A stretch of 64,000 nt of DNA, from NCBI RefSeq assembly GCF_007655135.1, contig NC_045129.1, forward strand, positions 19,814,274-19,878,273, read 5' to 3'. The stretch comes from Punica granatum (lineage: Eukaryota > Streptophyta > Magnoliopsida > Myrtales > Lythraceae). The notes below the pieces were generated by a model, which was not told the origin of the DNA, ran no database searches, and was given only the letters and a program-made list of their open reading frames with translations. Shown here one piece after another: positions 47,691 through 58,591 of this stretch. Both the position numbers and the translations under genes were made by a program. How positions within the stretch are numbered: the first letter of the stretch is position 1; each line of letters starts with the position of its first letter.

Positions 47691-50375
47691 GCACGTCCAC
47701 CCTTGCACCCGAATATCCTTTTAAGGGTTCCACCGAGTCACCCGACTCTCAAACACTTCCCCGACTCTTTCCTCGTATTCCGAGGCTAGGTAAAACATTT
47801 TCGACTTAGAGGAGTTAGGGCTTTTTATATTTTTGCATGGCTATGGAGTATTATGGTGTTTCATGCATGTTTCACTTGCAAGATTTAATTTTCATGCAAT
47901 TTTATGTCATATTATGCATGTGCACTATCTTATGACTTGCTACCATGTCGGAAAAGGGCTTGGATCATCGTAAAGAAGACTATCCCGACCCAACTATGGC
48001 AAATTAATTCTCGGCCAACTCTCTAAATGAGAGGGTCGAGACTTAAATTGCTCTTTACGGGTTAAGATCGATCTCCTTAGCCTATTCAAGTTAGTTTCCG
48101 AGTTTGTTTTATCATTATTGCTTGCATGAAGCCGGTGTTATTTTATCCTTTCCTTAATTAACACGTTTGTGAATGTTTGTATGTTTAAATGAGCTAAACA
48201 AATCGTGATAACGCCGGCTTTTGTTAAAAAGGAGTGTTATTTATCACGGTTGATGTTTGAGCATGCGAAAAAATGATTAAACCACGATTAGGAAATCATT
48301 TATGACTCGGATAGAGCCATGAGAACCTTCGGCCACCTTTCATAAGATGAAGCCGAGGGCTTCTTGGCCTTCCATGGGTCAAGAATGAGTTCCTTATCTC
48401 AAGTTTAATTCGTTTATCGGATGGTGTGAATTTTTACTTCAATGTCTTTACGATTCCTATGTTAAAGTATCGTGTAAAGGCTCTTTTAAAATTAACGTAC
48501 ATGGATTCATGTATCGAGGATTCATTTAGATCCATTCGGTTATAAGGATATTGTCGGTTATTCAACTGAATTATCCTTGATCGTTATGGATTCATTTTGG
48601 TCATCGAATCACGAATCGTTTTCCTAATTAATGCATTCGGCTATAACCCTTAAGCATTAACTCCACAAACGGGTTAATCGGGACGCTCACATGATTAAAC
48701 CCACTTCACATTGATAACGTTTACCCGAATTGGACATTAACTGATAACTCGCGTCGACGAGTCGTCAAAGGACGTTGGTGCCCTTTTCAAACTTATCAAT
48801 TTCAAAACCCGAAACGCGCGGTCCGATGTAGCATGGACGTCTAAAAAGGGCTTCTGTGTCTCAACTTGAGTTTTTACCTGATTCCAGGTAGCTTAGGTCA
48901 CGATACAGAAGATCTTTCTAGATCACTTCCGGGCGGATTGACCGGTTTTTTGGCTTTTCCGGGGTTCTTGCATAACCCTGGATGATCCAGGGATTTGGTT
49001 GACACCGGCTACAGGCCGAGGTGGCCCGCACTGCGATGTTTTCCCCTTTTCTGAAACAATTTTCAAATAAAGGGTAAAATTGTCTTTTCACAATTCAGCG
49101 ACACCCTTAGGGTTAGCATGACAGAAACACTACAGTACGGGATAAGAATGGGCTACCTGTTCAGGTGCAGGTTCATCTGTATAGCCTTTTTCTTATCTAA
49201 CTAATGAGTTTCTGTTATCCTAACATAGACTCGGGTAACTAGAACGGTTATCTCTGTCAGAAAACATGCGAAATGCCGATTAACCTTTCACTCGACCTAA
49301 CCAAACACTAGATAATGGTTAGGAGGAATTCTAGATTCCAAATCGAGAGTCAAAACACGAGTTTGGTTAATTCAGTGGTGATTCAGTGTCACAATACAGA
49401 ACAATTGTAAAAGCAATCCACACACCTGAGATTTGACTCTCTTTGTCAAGTTCTCAAAACAAAGCCGAATGCTAAAACGTTGGCACATGTTTGATTGTTT
49501 AGCATATGGCATTTGCTTGCAAAAACACCCCTGGGTTAATAATCTATCAATTCACGTAAACACGACAACAACAAATACTTTGTCTGTTATTAACATGTTG
49601 CGTGTTATTTTTCCGCACCTGTTTGCCATGCGGGTCGAGCCTGATCCCTAGGCCGAATAATATTAGGGTTCAACGCCCTAATCATCGAGCACAGGGTCCA
49701 ACACCCTAATCAACACTCACAGGGTCCAACGCCCTATTCAGCGAGAGCGTCCATTGAATTTCAGTTCTTCGGTCTTTTCCCTAAACTCACGGTGAGTTAG
49801 AGTGGAATAATAACCGAACGCAAAACGACTGGAATTCGACCCTTTTGTAATTTGTATTTATTGTTTTGAGAGCATTGTAAGGATTCTATTTGATGCATTT
49901 ATTCTGTAAGAATTCCAGTCGGTGAGCGAATGGTCCGAGAGTCGAATTAATCGAATCGGTCTAATGCTTGCCCAGACACAAGTAAATCCAAGATCTCGCG
50001 GTTCTGGTTCACGCAGGGATTCAACCTCCATGGTTCGATGAACTGTAACGCAAGATTGTGAACCAATTCCCTGACATATAGATTTACTTCTCTCCCGGCT
50101 TCTCAACCGACATCGTTTGGTTCATCGAATCTCCGGTGTCAAAACGTGCGAGCCGAGTGCAGTTTAATTCACGCGGTAAATAATAAAACATGCAAGCCTA
50201 GCAAACCAGAGTACCGAAAGGGCGTGCGGGATATAGGCCCGCACGTAACATGAACCCCCGAACACGGACTTTCCGGTTCCGCACAGACCAATGCCTTAAC
50301 AACAAACTAGGTGTTCCATACCCCTAGACCCGGGTAACTTATCCGCCCTCGACTGTCGGGTCGTAAAATGATAAG

Positions 50376-50385
50376 TGGCGACTCC
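50376..50385 (+). promoter_or_regulatory. PBS-like decamer in U5 of LTR J1
   Basis: TGGCGACTCC, 130 nt upstream of the true PBS. The J2 copy is at 61277-61286. Confidence 0.6.
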
Positions 50386-50505
50386 TTCTCTCACATGTGT
50401 CCAACGCGCGTCCCCACGGGAAGGTGGACGTTCCGACCAAGCCGCGCGATCCAAAAGCGCGCAATGCGGGCCCCGACGAGAGTCCACATTCAGGTCCGTA
50501 CAGCT

Positions 50506-50523
50506 TGGCGACTCCACTGGGGA
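50506..50523 (+). promoter_or_regulatory. Primer binding site after LTR J1
   Basis: TGGCGACTCCACTGGGGA, identical to the PBS of G and complementary to tRNA-Arg(ACG), after the same 3-nt GCT spacer. Confidence 0.9.
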
Positions 50524-51924
50524 CATACTTAGTGGGTTCAGGCTCGATTCGTTTGCTTGCTTGCATGTTCATTTACCGCTTCCTGCAATTTTCCGCTTAT
50601 CTACTTTATGCACCTTTACTTTCTGCACTTGCATTGCATCATTCTAGTGGATTTAGGTACCTCGCCTGAAATCCCACGAGCGCCGATTTAGGAAGCTAGG
50701 TTAGTCAGAGGTTCCGAGTAAGGGAACGGATCGAGTCGGCTCCGCCACCGAATCGGCCCCCAAAGATCCTCGCTCAATTTCAAGGAATTGACGCCCTTGA
50801 ATCGAGAGCCCCCATCCCTAGTTAGTGGTTTTCCCAGTAGAACACTGAAACCATGCATAAACAGGGACCGTCATGCTGGACCAAAAATAACCTTCACGCC
50901 GCCAACCGACCCAAAAGTTGAGTCTTTGAGTCGGTTCGTAGTTTTTCTTTTAGGCAGGCCTTTTGTTGTTTTTCTATAATGAGCGATGTACATTGTAACA
51001 GATACAATTATAATTTATTCTTTCTGCACCTGCATGCATGTTTTCAAATAAACTAGGACATTGCATTGGTTTATTACTTAAGTTCCCTTTTTCAAATGAA
51101 CTATCTTCGTAAATCTGGGAACTTTAATCAAATCAATGCAACGACATTAGCTTTTGAAAACTCATACATTGCCTGCATCCGATGTTTGCACAGCAACTAC
51201 CATGTCCCGTACGACATGTGAGTTGTGCTAACCTTCGCGGGTAGACCACTTGCGGTCTTCACCTCTCCATGGCGAGACGTGCTATGACCAGAAGCCGTCC
51301 AGCCCGGCCACCCACCCCGCACGATAGGCGAGTCGTGCCCACTTTAGCCGGCAGGCCACTCGCGGACTTCACCCTTCCTCCACAGCAAGACGAACTGTGG
51401 CCCGAGGGCCGATCAACCTTCCCAGGCGAAGTTAACCAACACTAACTTCTTCCTAACAGAGAGTGTCACTGCGTGATCGGACACACGTCCCTCTGCGTGA
51501 CCCAGCGCATCTACCAGCGATCGAGCGCGCCTCTCACATGTCCAAGCATGTTCACACCAACTCATACATGCCTGCTCAACGTATCAATGCATGTCTCTCG
51601 GTGTGCTCGCACGACACCTACCAGGCCAGTTCGCTTCCCTACACTCTTGCATTGAAATGCTGAACGGTTCATGCTCCTTCATTGTTTTCTTTTCCCATTG
51701 CAGGAAATTCTCAACAAGAAGACAGCCTGAATACTAAGCGACCACAATTGAGACAACAAACGTCTCCCATCCATCCAGCTCCTTGGGATTTCAACACTAA
51801 GTCCCCATCCCTGCTCCATAGAGCAATACCGCAAGCAAATCGGCGTCACTGCATTGCAGCACCTTGCGCTATTCCTCAGCATTGACCTTTGCTCTTACAT
51901 CTCTTGCATTTTCCTATCAAGCAT

Positions 51925-52055
51925 GCATTTACTGCATTGGACCTCAGTTCTGCATTTACTGCTTTCGGGCCTCGGCCCAGCATTTACTGCTTTTGGGCTT
52001 CGGCCTCGCATTTACTGCTTTCAGGTTTTGACGCCTCGCATTTACTGCTTTCAGG
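51925..52055 (+). repeat. 28-bp tandem repeat in J internal region
   Basis: Five copies of GCATTTACTGC followed by a variable CTTTCGGGCCTCGG-like half, at 51925, 51952, 51980, 52008 and 52039. A second set occurs in the partial internal copy at 62826-62956. Confidence 0.8.
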
Positions 52056-53013
52056 CTCATCTGAAATCCAAAATCGACTTGGATACAAATTCATCCAAGC
52101 GATACTTCAAGGAGCAAGTCTAATCTTTCCACTGCAAAGACAGAAAGTGACAGCTCCACAAACAGAGCATGACCCAACTCTCCATCGCAGACCAGCACGG
52201 TCATGCCTCCGATCAAAGAATGGATCTCATCCACCTCCGTTGTGATCACCGACTAAACACTGGGGCAACACGCGCAGTTTTCTTTAAACTCTCTGTTGCT
52301 TTCATTCAAATGCATTCCCACAAATAGGCTCCCGACATGAACAAATCCTTCAATGGAGCATTAGGACAGTCTCGAAGACGCCCTATCAGTTCTGTTGGAC
52401 CTGTTCGACTCACCAGTCCTCGTGGGACTCGGCTTCTCGAGCCTTCCCTAGGACGGCTGCGCATGCCTACTCGCAATTAGGGAAAACATGCTTATGTGAC
52501 CTCAGTCATGGTCTAACCACTCCAGAGTAGTGATGACTACATTCCCGGAAACAAATGTCATCCACACGCGACACCCCATGGGTCGTGTGCGGGACAAAAG
52601 GGATTTTCCCATGGGTCCACCCCATATTTCTTACTGCATACTCCACCGCACAGTCGCCTAACACACCATCTTCTTCGTCATCTTTTACAGGGACACGCCG
52701 GTCACAGGCGAAGAATGATGCACAGGATCACGCCTTTCCGAGAACTCCTCTCGAGCCTCCTCCCTTATACTTTGACAGGGAAGGGACTCGGCACGGAGGT
52801 ACCCCCTACAAAGCTAAAGACAAAAACAACTTAGCGAGCCTTATGCCATCAACGCAACGATTTCAGTTGACATTGACGACATGAGACGGCCAGGGGCGAC
52901 AGTTGCACAAACCGCCCACCACGAGTCACATCGACGATAAAAGACCAGGGCATTCGCGTTCAACGCTTGCACCGAGACCACCTCGGACATCATCCACCCA
53001 CGAAAAGCATTTC

Positions 53014-53130
53014 CAAGCGACGTACACTGGGGCATCCCCGGTTGAAGTTCGCGCCAACACAACCTCGGCAAGCGACGTACACTGGGCCTCCCTGGTTGAA
53101 GTTCGCCCCGAGGTCGCCATCGTGGGTCAC
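53014..53130 (+). repeat. 58-bp duplication in J internal region
   Basis: AAGCGACGTACACTGGG and GGTTGAAGTTCGC occur twice at a spacing of 58 bases, and a third partial AAGTGACGT follows. Confidence 0.65.
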
Positions 53131-53741
53131 TCCAGCAAGTGACGTTGGAACGCTCCTGGTCATTTGCGTTAAGTCCAGGCCTCCTCCACAACAAGCATCA
53201 AGACAACTCCGGCCACTGATTCCCTAGGGCAAATTTGTATTTTCCTTCTAGACAATAGGGGAATTCACTTGAAGAGATTGCAAGGGAAAATGACACGAAG
53301 TTCAACTTTCGAGTGCACGGGAGTCAAACTTCCAAGAAAGCCGGTCCTCACAAAATAGGGCTAGCAACACACAACAAGTCTCCACGAGGCGAAGCACACC
53401 AAAGTGGCCTTGGCGATACAAAGTCGAGGAGTTTCAAACAAAGACACGGGGCACAAAACGAACCCCAGCTGCAAGAAAAAAAAAAGAGCGAAAAGAAGCG
53501 GGAAAAACCCGCCAATGAAGAGAGAGAGAAAAGATGCAGAAAAAAACCTGCCAATGAACAAAACAAGGCACCGCCGAGATTTAAAACTCCGACGCCGCCA
53601 ATCCTGAGAAATCAACAAACCCCAACAAAAGGGGAGCAGCAGACACAACTCCTCGACGGAGACAGAAAACAATGCATTTGGAGGTTGAATCCTTCGAACC
53701 CTTCGCCCTTGCAAACTCGAGAGATAAAAGAATCGAGCCCG

Positions 53742-53890
53742 CTAGGTCGAAAACCCCTTTTTGGGGCGACCTAGGCAAAAGCTAGGGTAAAAGAGAGGCA
53801 CGACCGAAAACCCTTTGTGGCGGTCGTAGCAAAAGGAGAGCTCTTCCCCTTTAGGTTGAGAGGTGCGGCCCCGAGATGGGTGACCGTAGC
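53742..53890 (+). other. Hairpin series of J with GCAAAAG tails
   Basis: CTAGGTCG/CGACCTAG (53742-53774) encloses an AAAA bulge and a CCCC/GGGG inner stem. ACGACCG/CGGTCGT (53800-53827) has the same layout. A third, weaker one is near 53862-53887. In all three the tail is GCAAAAG. These are plus-strand relatives of the series in element A at 24216-24500, with different stem bases. Confidence 0.7.
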
Positions 53891-54498
53891 AAAAGGAGAG
53901 CAAAACGAGAGATAAATAAAATTGCCCCCTAGTCTCTCACACATCGTGTGGACAAGGGATCCCCAAGGGAAGTGGCCAGTTTATCTATTCCAACACGATT
54001 CCCGATCGGCTCTCCAATACCATTCAACCGTCCAAGAGGGAACCTTCCTCAAGCACAATGGGTAACTGAATACGCCGTCCAAGCAGTTCAGTACAACCTA
54101 CACAACAGAAGGACGAAGGAAAATGGGGGTACATCTCACTGCAGGCGTGAACCCGTGTATCCTTTTAGCCTGCGGGCAACGTGCTTCCCAAGCTTTCTCT
54201 TTTCACTTTGTCTTTGCATAACTCCGAATGGGTCACAGCCATCCTTCAACAGGCTATCACAGAGCCAAAATCCCAAACATTCCTCTTCGAGAGTCTAGTC
54301 ATAACGCTTTGGAAATGGTTGGACCGAGTCTGACCAAATTTGAACAGAAATCCCCAAACGAGTTCCAATTGCAGCCGCCCTACAGTACCCTATTGAGAAG
54401 GGTTCAAAGCCGACGGGCGCGTCGAACAACCGATAGAGTTACTAGGGCATCGTCGGGGATGTCTCGATATGCCCAATACATAGCTAACGGAAGCCCCT

Positions 54499-54521
54499 GG
54501 AGGCCTCGCATCTAGGCCTCC
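54499..54521 (+). other. 8-bp hairpin in J internal region
   Basis: GGAGGCCT, loop CGCATCT, AGGCCTCC, all pairs perfect. Isolated; no recognised role. Confidence 0.5.
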
Positions 54522-55231
54522 GAGGACGGGACCTACTTATACTGTCAAAGCAAAAGTCTTCATGGGTTGTTTAGGTGACCCAAAACTGAAGATCTGCGTG
54601 TCGCAACAACATTTTCATGCTTACCTGTGTCCATTACTTGTTAGTATTTCTAACAGGATTTACTAGTAATGTCAGGATCACAGGTACTGCAAACAGCATG
54701 AACTACGACAGACTCTGATTCCTAGTTCTACGGGATACGTAGGCGCTCTGTCTTAGAGCTCGAGTCTCGCAATACAAGACGCCGACTTTCGACGAACTTC
54801 TAGCAGGTCAAAGCATGACCGCCCAAGCAGCAGAGCTGGCCTTCGACAAAGCACAATCATTCCTCAGCAGCAAAGTCAGTTTCCGGCAGCCCAAGCGAGC
54901 CCGGCTTTCGGCAGATCAAACACATCACTGCCACAGAGGTAAGGCTTTAGTGAAATGACTTCGTCCCAACATCAACGCTTGCCTCCGACAAATCAACGCT
55001 CCTTGGAAGATATCTCCCCAAGATCGATTCATCTCTACTTCATGTGACGGGTGACAATCTCAACCCAAGAGGAGAATCTTCAGAGCAGCACTCCAGGCAC
55101 TCAGTTGCATCGCAATCAGTTGGCAAGTAACGAAGCATTTTACCACCACATCAATTGTAACACGAACAAGCTCAGTGATGGAGGAAGCACAATGATTCCT
55201 TCCACACCTCACACAACTCCTCAGCGTTTGC

Positions 55232-55528
55232 ATTTACTTCGTGCACCTTTATTTCTACAATGCACTTTAATTAGCGTGCACCCTCTCAGGATTGCAGTGC
55301 ACATTTATTTCCGCAATGCACTTTAATTAGCGTGCACCCTCTCAGGATTGCAGTGCACATTTATTTCCGCAATGCACTTTAATTAGCGTGCACCCTCTCA
55401 GGATTGCAGTGCACATTTATTTCCGCAATGCACTTTAATTAGCGTGCACCCTCTCAGGATTGCAGTGCACATTTATTTCCGCAATGCACTTTAATTAGCG
55501 TGCACCCTCTCAGGATCGCAGTGCACAT
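55232..55528 (+). repeat. 56-bp tandem array in J 3' region
   Basis: About five units; GTGCACCCTCTCAGGAT recurs at 55276, 55332, 55388, 55444 and 55500. Units are nearly identical, so the expansion is recent. Each unit carries the self-complementary GTGCAC twice. Confidence 0.9.
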
Positions 55529-55690
55529 CGCAAGTCCACCGGGTAGGCGCCTTTGAACCATGCAGTTCATTCGGTATGCGCCCCGTGCATATTGCAAACT
55601 CGCCGAGCAAGCGCTCGTGCACCTCGCAAGTCCACCGGGTAGGCGCCTTTGAACTATGCAGTTCATTCGGTATGCGCCCCGTGCATATTG
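55529..55690 (+). repeat. 96-bp tandem duplication in J 3' region
   Basis: CGCAAGTCCACCGGGTAGG begins at 55529 and again at 55625, and the second copy is cut off by the 45-bp array that follows. Confidence 0.85.
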
Positions 55691-55696
55691 CAAACC

Positions 55697-55850
55697 CCTT
55701 CGGGTCAGTCCCGACTACTTTTCTTGCATCGGGGTCAGTCCCCTTCGGGTCAGTCCCGACTACTTTTCTTGCATCGGGGTCAGTCCCCTTCGGGTCAGTC
55801 CCGACTACTTTTCTTGCATTGGGGTGAATCCCCGTCGGGTCAGTCCCGAC
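55697..55850 (+). repeat. 45-bp tandem array in J 3' region
   Basis: Three full units and a partial one, containing CCTTCGGGTCAGTCCCGACT and TTTTCTTGCATCGGGG. It ends about 200 bases before the polypurine tract. Confidence 0.88.
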
Positions 55851-56053
55851 TTTAATTGCCTGTTTCAACTTTGTTCCGAACTCTACATGTTTATTGTGCG
55901 CATCTCACCATATTCCCTTTTTATTAGGTACAACATCCTACATATCCAAAGCAAAAAGGAGAGGGCCATATAGGAAATTCCACCTTGATCATTGCTATCA
56001 AACTGGGGTGCTTTTGAAATCTTTGATTGCATCCTCTACTCGAGCAAGCAGTC

Positions 56054-56067
56054 AAAGAGGGGCAAGC
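56054..56067 (+). promoter_or_regulatory. Polypurine tract before LTR J2
   Basis: AAAGAGGGGCAAGC directly before the TGTTAGCACC start of J2, identical to the tract of element A. It shows that J2 is the 3' LTR of the 50524-56053 unit. Confidence 0.88.
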
Positions 56068-57671
56068 TGTTAGCACCCCATTTTGGCTCACCATTCCAAA
56101 CAACGATATTAGCAATGATCCAAGCCACGACTTGAGCAGAACACAGAAAACGGCTCGGCAGAGCGAGAAACCACTATTCATCCTCAAGTTGGCAAAATTG
56201 AGCAAATGGCTCATGGACATGACAGAAGGACTCTACGGGTCACCAAAAGGCAACAGAGCGACCAGAGATCTCAACAATGTCCAAAACCGGCATTTTCAGT
56301 GTATTACACGGACGGTACTATTTTCCGATAGTTCGCTCGGTCGTCGGAAGATAGTAAATATTGGACTCCAAAAATCCACATCAGTGCCAAAAGGATGGAA
56401 AATGTCTTCAAATGCATTTTGCAAATCATCTGCTCTATACAGAACAATTTTCTGTATACAGACAACTTTTCAGTGGAAGTCCAAAAATGCCGGTTTCCTG
56501 GAGAAAAGTTAATGCCAAATATCAGATGCGGCCATGCCCCATCAGCACACAGAGCATGAACAATGCTTCAGATTGTCTCTTGGAAGTCACACAGATACCT
56601 CAAATGACTTCCGAACGGCAAAACAAGCATACCCCTCTTCAGAAGAGCATAGCCGGAGAATGGTCTGATGGAATTACGGCAAATGAAGTTCATACCGCAT
56701 TGCCCAGAAAACTCTAGCAGACATTCACAATGGGGCAAAACAGACGGCAAAACCCTTCACAGTTTCCCGAGTAACCTCCGAGGAGCGGAAATGGCCATTT
56801 TCAGCGGAAATCCATGTCCGGAGGTCCTCTTTGGGGAAACTTGACGCCGAATGCTTACGTTACACAATGCTAGCCTTCTCAAGGCTCAATGTGGAATCGT
56901 CGGAATAAATCACACAACTCATCTAGACCTCCCGAACAGCGCTTTAGAGGTCTCAGATACACTCTTCAAGTCCTTGGAGGTCTGATCTTGACAAACAGAG
57001 ATTACAGTAATCTCCGGAGTGCCCAAGCAACTCAGAAGTCATCCTGAGAAATCCAGTTTCGGCCTCCTAGGACGTCTCCGGCCCCACGTTAGCATTACCG
57101 GCTTAAGGGATGATTGTTCACGTTGACTGACAATTGATGTCAAAATGACCAACGTGAGATGCAGACACAAGATATGCTGTCAGAAGCGGACAACTTCGCT
57201 CTGGTCATCTGCAATGAGCAAAACCGGCTTCGGAGCCTCATATGCTTCCGGGGCATTTCTCAATGGAAAATGTCAATCTCGGGCTCATTAACTCCGTTTT
57301 CACGCGTATACCGACAATTCGACGTTCAATTCGAACCACGAACTTCGAATACGCGACCAATCGAGACTCGAGTCTTTTCCCGGTTTCTCCTCACAAGCCG
57401 TGGGACCCACGGGCTGCCCAAGGGCAACCGCCCTTTGCCGCAAAGTTTTCGGCCTTTTCCCCTTTCTCTCTTGCCCTCACCTAGCCCAAAATATCTTTGG
57501 TCTTTCTAGTCAACACTCAAACCATTAACTACACCTCCATTAATGCTTCTTGGCTCTTCCTCATCAAGATACATGGAGGACATTCATCCTCATCTTCATT
57601 AGGGCAACCGACTTTTGCTAATGAGGCCCTTAATGGTGCTTTGTTTTTCTTAATTGCTCATTAGCTTCACA

Positions 57672-57679
57672 TATATATT
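57672..57679 (+). promoter_or_regulatory. TATA box of LTR J2
   Basis: TATATATT in the same context as the J1 copy at 46773-46780. Confidence 0.5.
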
Positions 57680-57993
57680 GCCTACTTGTCATTAAGCTAA
57701 TCACTCATGAAGCACACATGATCTTGCTAGTTTCTCCCTCTAGAAAATGCTCTCAACTTCTTAGGAACCAGCAGCAAGCTAAGAACTTCATGAAAACCAA
57801 GAACCAAGCCAAATATCTTTGGAGTTTAGGTCGGGATCCATAGCGGGCACTATTCCGACTTATATCCAAAATTCTTCAAACTTCATAGACGACATGTTTC
57901 GGACCCAAGGATTCCATTTCTGAACCCAGTTTTTTAGTTTGGAGTCGTTTGCTCATCATTTTGGTCGTTTCGGGTGAAGTTGGAGCTCTCGGG

Positions 57994-58591
57994 TGAACAG
58001 TGACGCGTCACCAGCGTCCGTCACCGAGCGTCACCGAGGGCAACCCGCATCCGTCACCGAGCGTCACCGAGCGCAACCTGCGTCCGTCACCGAGCGTCAC
58101 CGAGCGCAACCTGCGAGTGTCACCAGCGTCTGTCACCGAGCGCAACCCGCGTCTGTTACCGAGCACCCCAGCGTCCGTCACCAGCGTCACCGAGCGTCGC
58201 GGAGCGCCACCCACGTCCGTCACCAACGTCCGTCACCAGCGTCACCGAGCGCAACCAGCGTCCGTCACCAATGTCACCGAGCGTCACTGAGCGCCACCCG
58301 CGTCCGTCACCGAGCACCCCAGTGTCCGTCACCCAGCGCGTCCGTGCCCGTCACCAGCGCGTCCGTGCCCGTCACCAGCGCCACCAGCGCTCGTCACCCA
58401 GCGCGACCAGCGCTCGTCACCCAGCACGCCAGCGCGCCCGCGGCCGTCACCCAGCGCGTCCGCGCCCGTCACCCAGCGCGTCCGCGCCCGTCACCAGCCC
58501 GTCCGCGCCCGTCACCAACGCGCCCGCGCCCGTCACCGGCGCCATCAGCGCTCGTCACCAGCGCGTCCGCGCCCGTCACCACCGCGCCCGT
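57994..58591 (+). repeat. GC-rich minisatellite inside LTR J2
   Basis: The counterpart of 47095-47690, with one extra CGTCACCGAGCG-type unit in the first phase and fewer CCACCAGCGCTCGT units in the second. The total length is nearly unchanged. Confidence 0.85.

Larger units (their letters stand above)
45169..50502 (+). mobile_element. LTR J1 (family 2), first LTR of element J
   Basis: A 5.33-kb LTR, TGTCAGCACCCCATTTTGGC to TCCGTACA, followed by GCT and a PBS. It is inserted in the gag of G, with left flank ACGCT (45164-45168). It is nearly identical to J2 (56068-61403), 10,899 bases away. It has a TATA box at 46773-46780, a GC-rich minisatellite at 47095-47690, the U5 hairpin at 50223-50245 and the PBS-like decamer at 50376-50385. 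Confidence 0.93.
50524..56053 (+). mobile_element. Internal region of non-autonomous element J
   Basis: 5.5 kb without any gag, protease, RT, RNase H or integrase motif that I can recognise. It begins with a leader shared with element G (to about 51070), then jumps to the equivalent of G's ORF1-gag spacer (51115-51170); beyond that it has no match to A or G except for the hairpins at 53742-53890. Open frames are short (109 to 153 codons) and repeat-rich or Lys-rich, and I do not call them genes. Two pyrimidine tracts ending in CAG (AG at 51702-51703 and 52689-52690) resemble splice acceptors. The element would depend on proteins made by a relative. Confidence 0.8.

Noticed and set aside
47094..47809. 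Long frames (139 to 231 codons) rich in Ala, Ser, Pro and Arg across the LTR minisatellite; likewise around 5804-6199, 29831-30208 and 57993-58690
   Set aside because: They are open in several frames and on both strands because the repeat lacks A/T-rich stop codons. Frame and length change between sister LTRs.
49664..49735. AGGGTT and CCCTAA motifs resembling telomere repeats
   Set aside because: They are scattered copies within a repeated phrase of the LTR (CAACGCCCTA type), not in uniform 7-bp tandem.
53313..53774. A 153-codon Lys/Arg-rich frame in J
   Set aside because: It runs through an A-rich stretch and into the hairpin series, has no recognised domain, and the second J copy is cut before it, so conservation cannot be judged.
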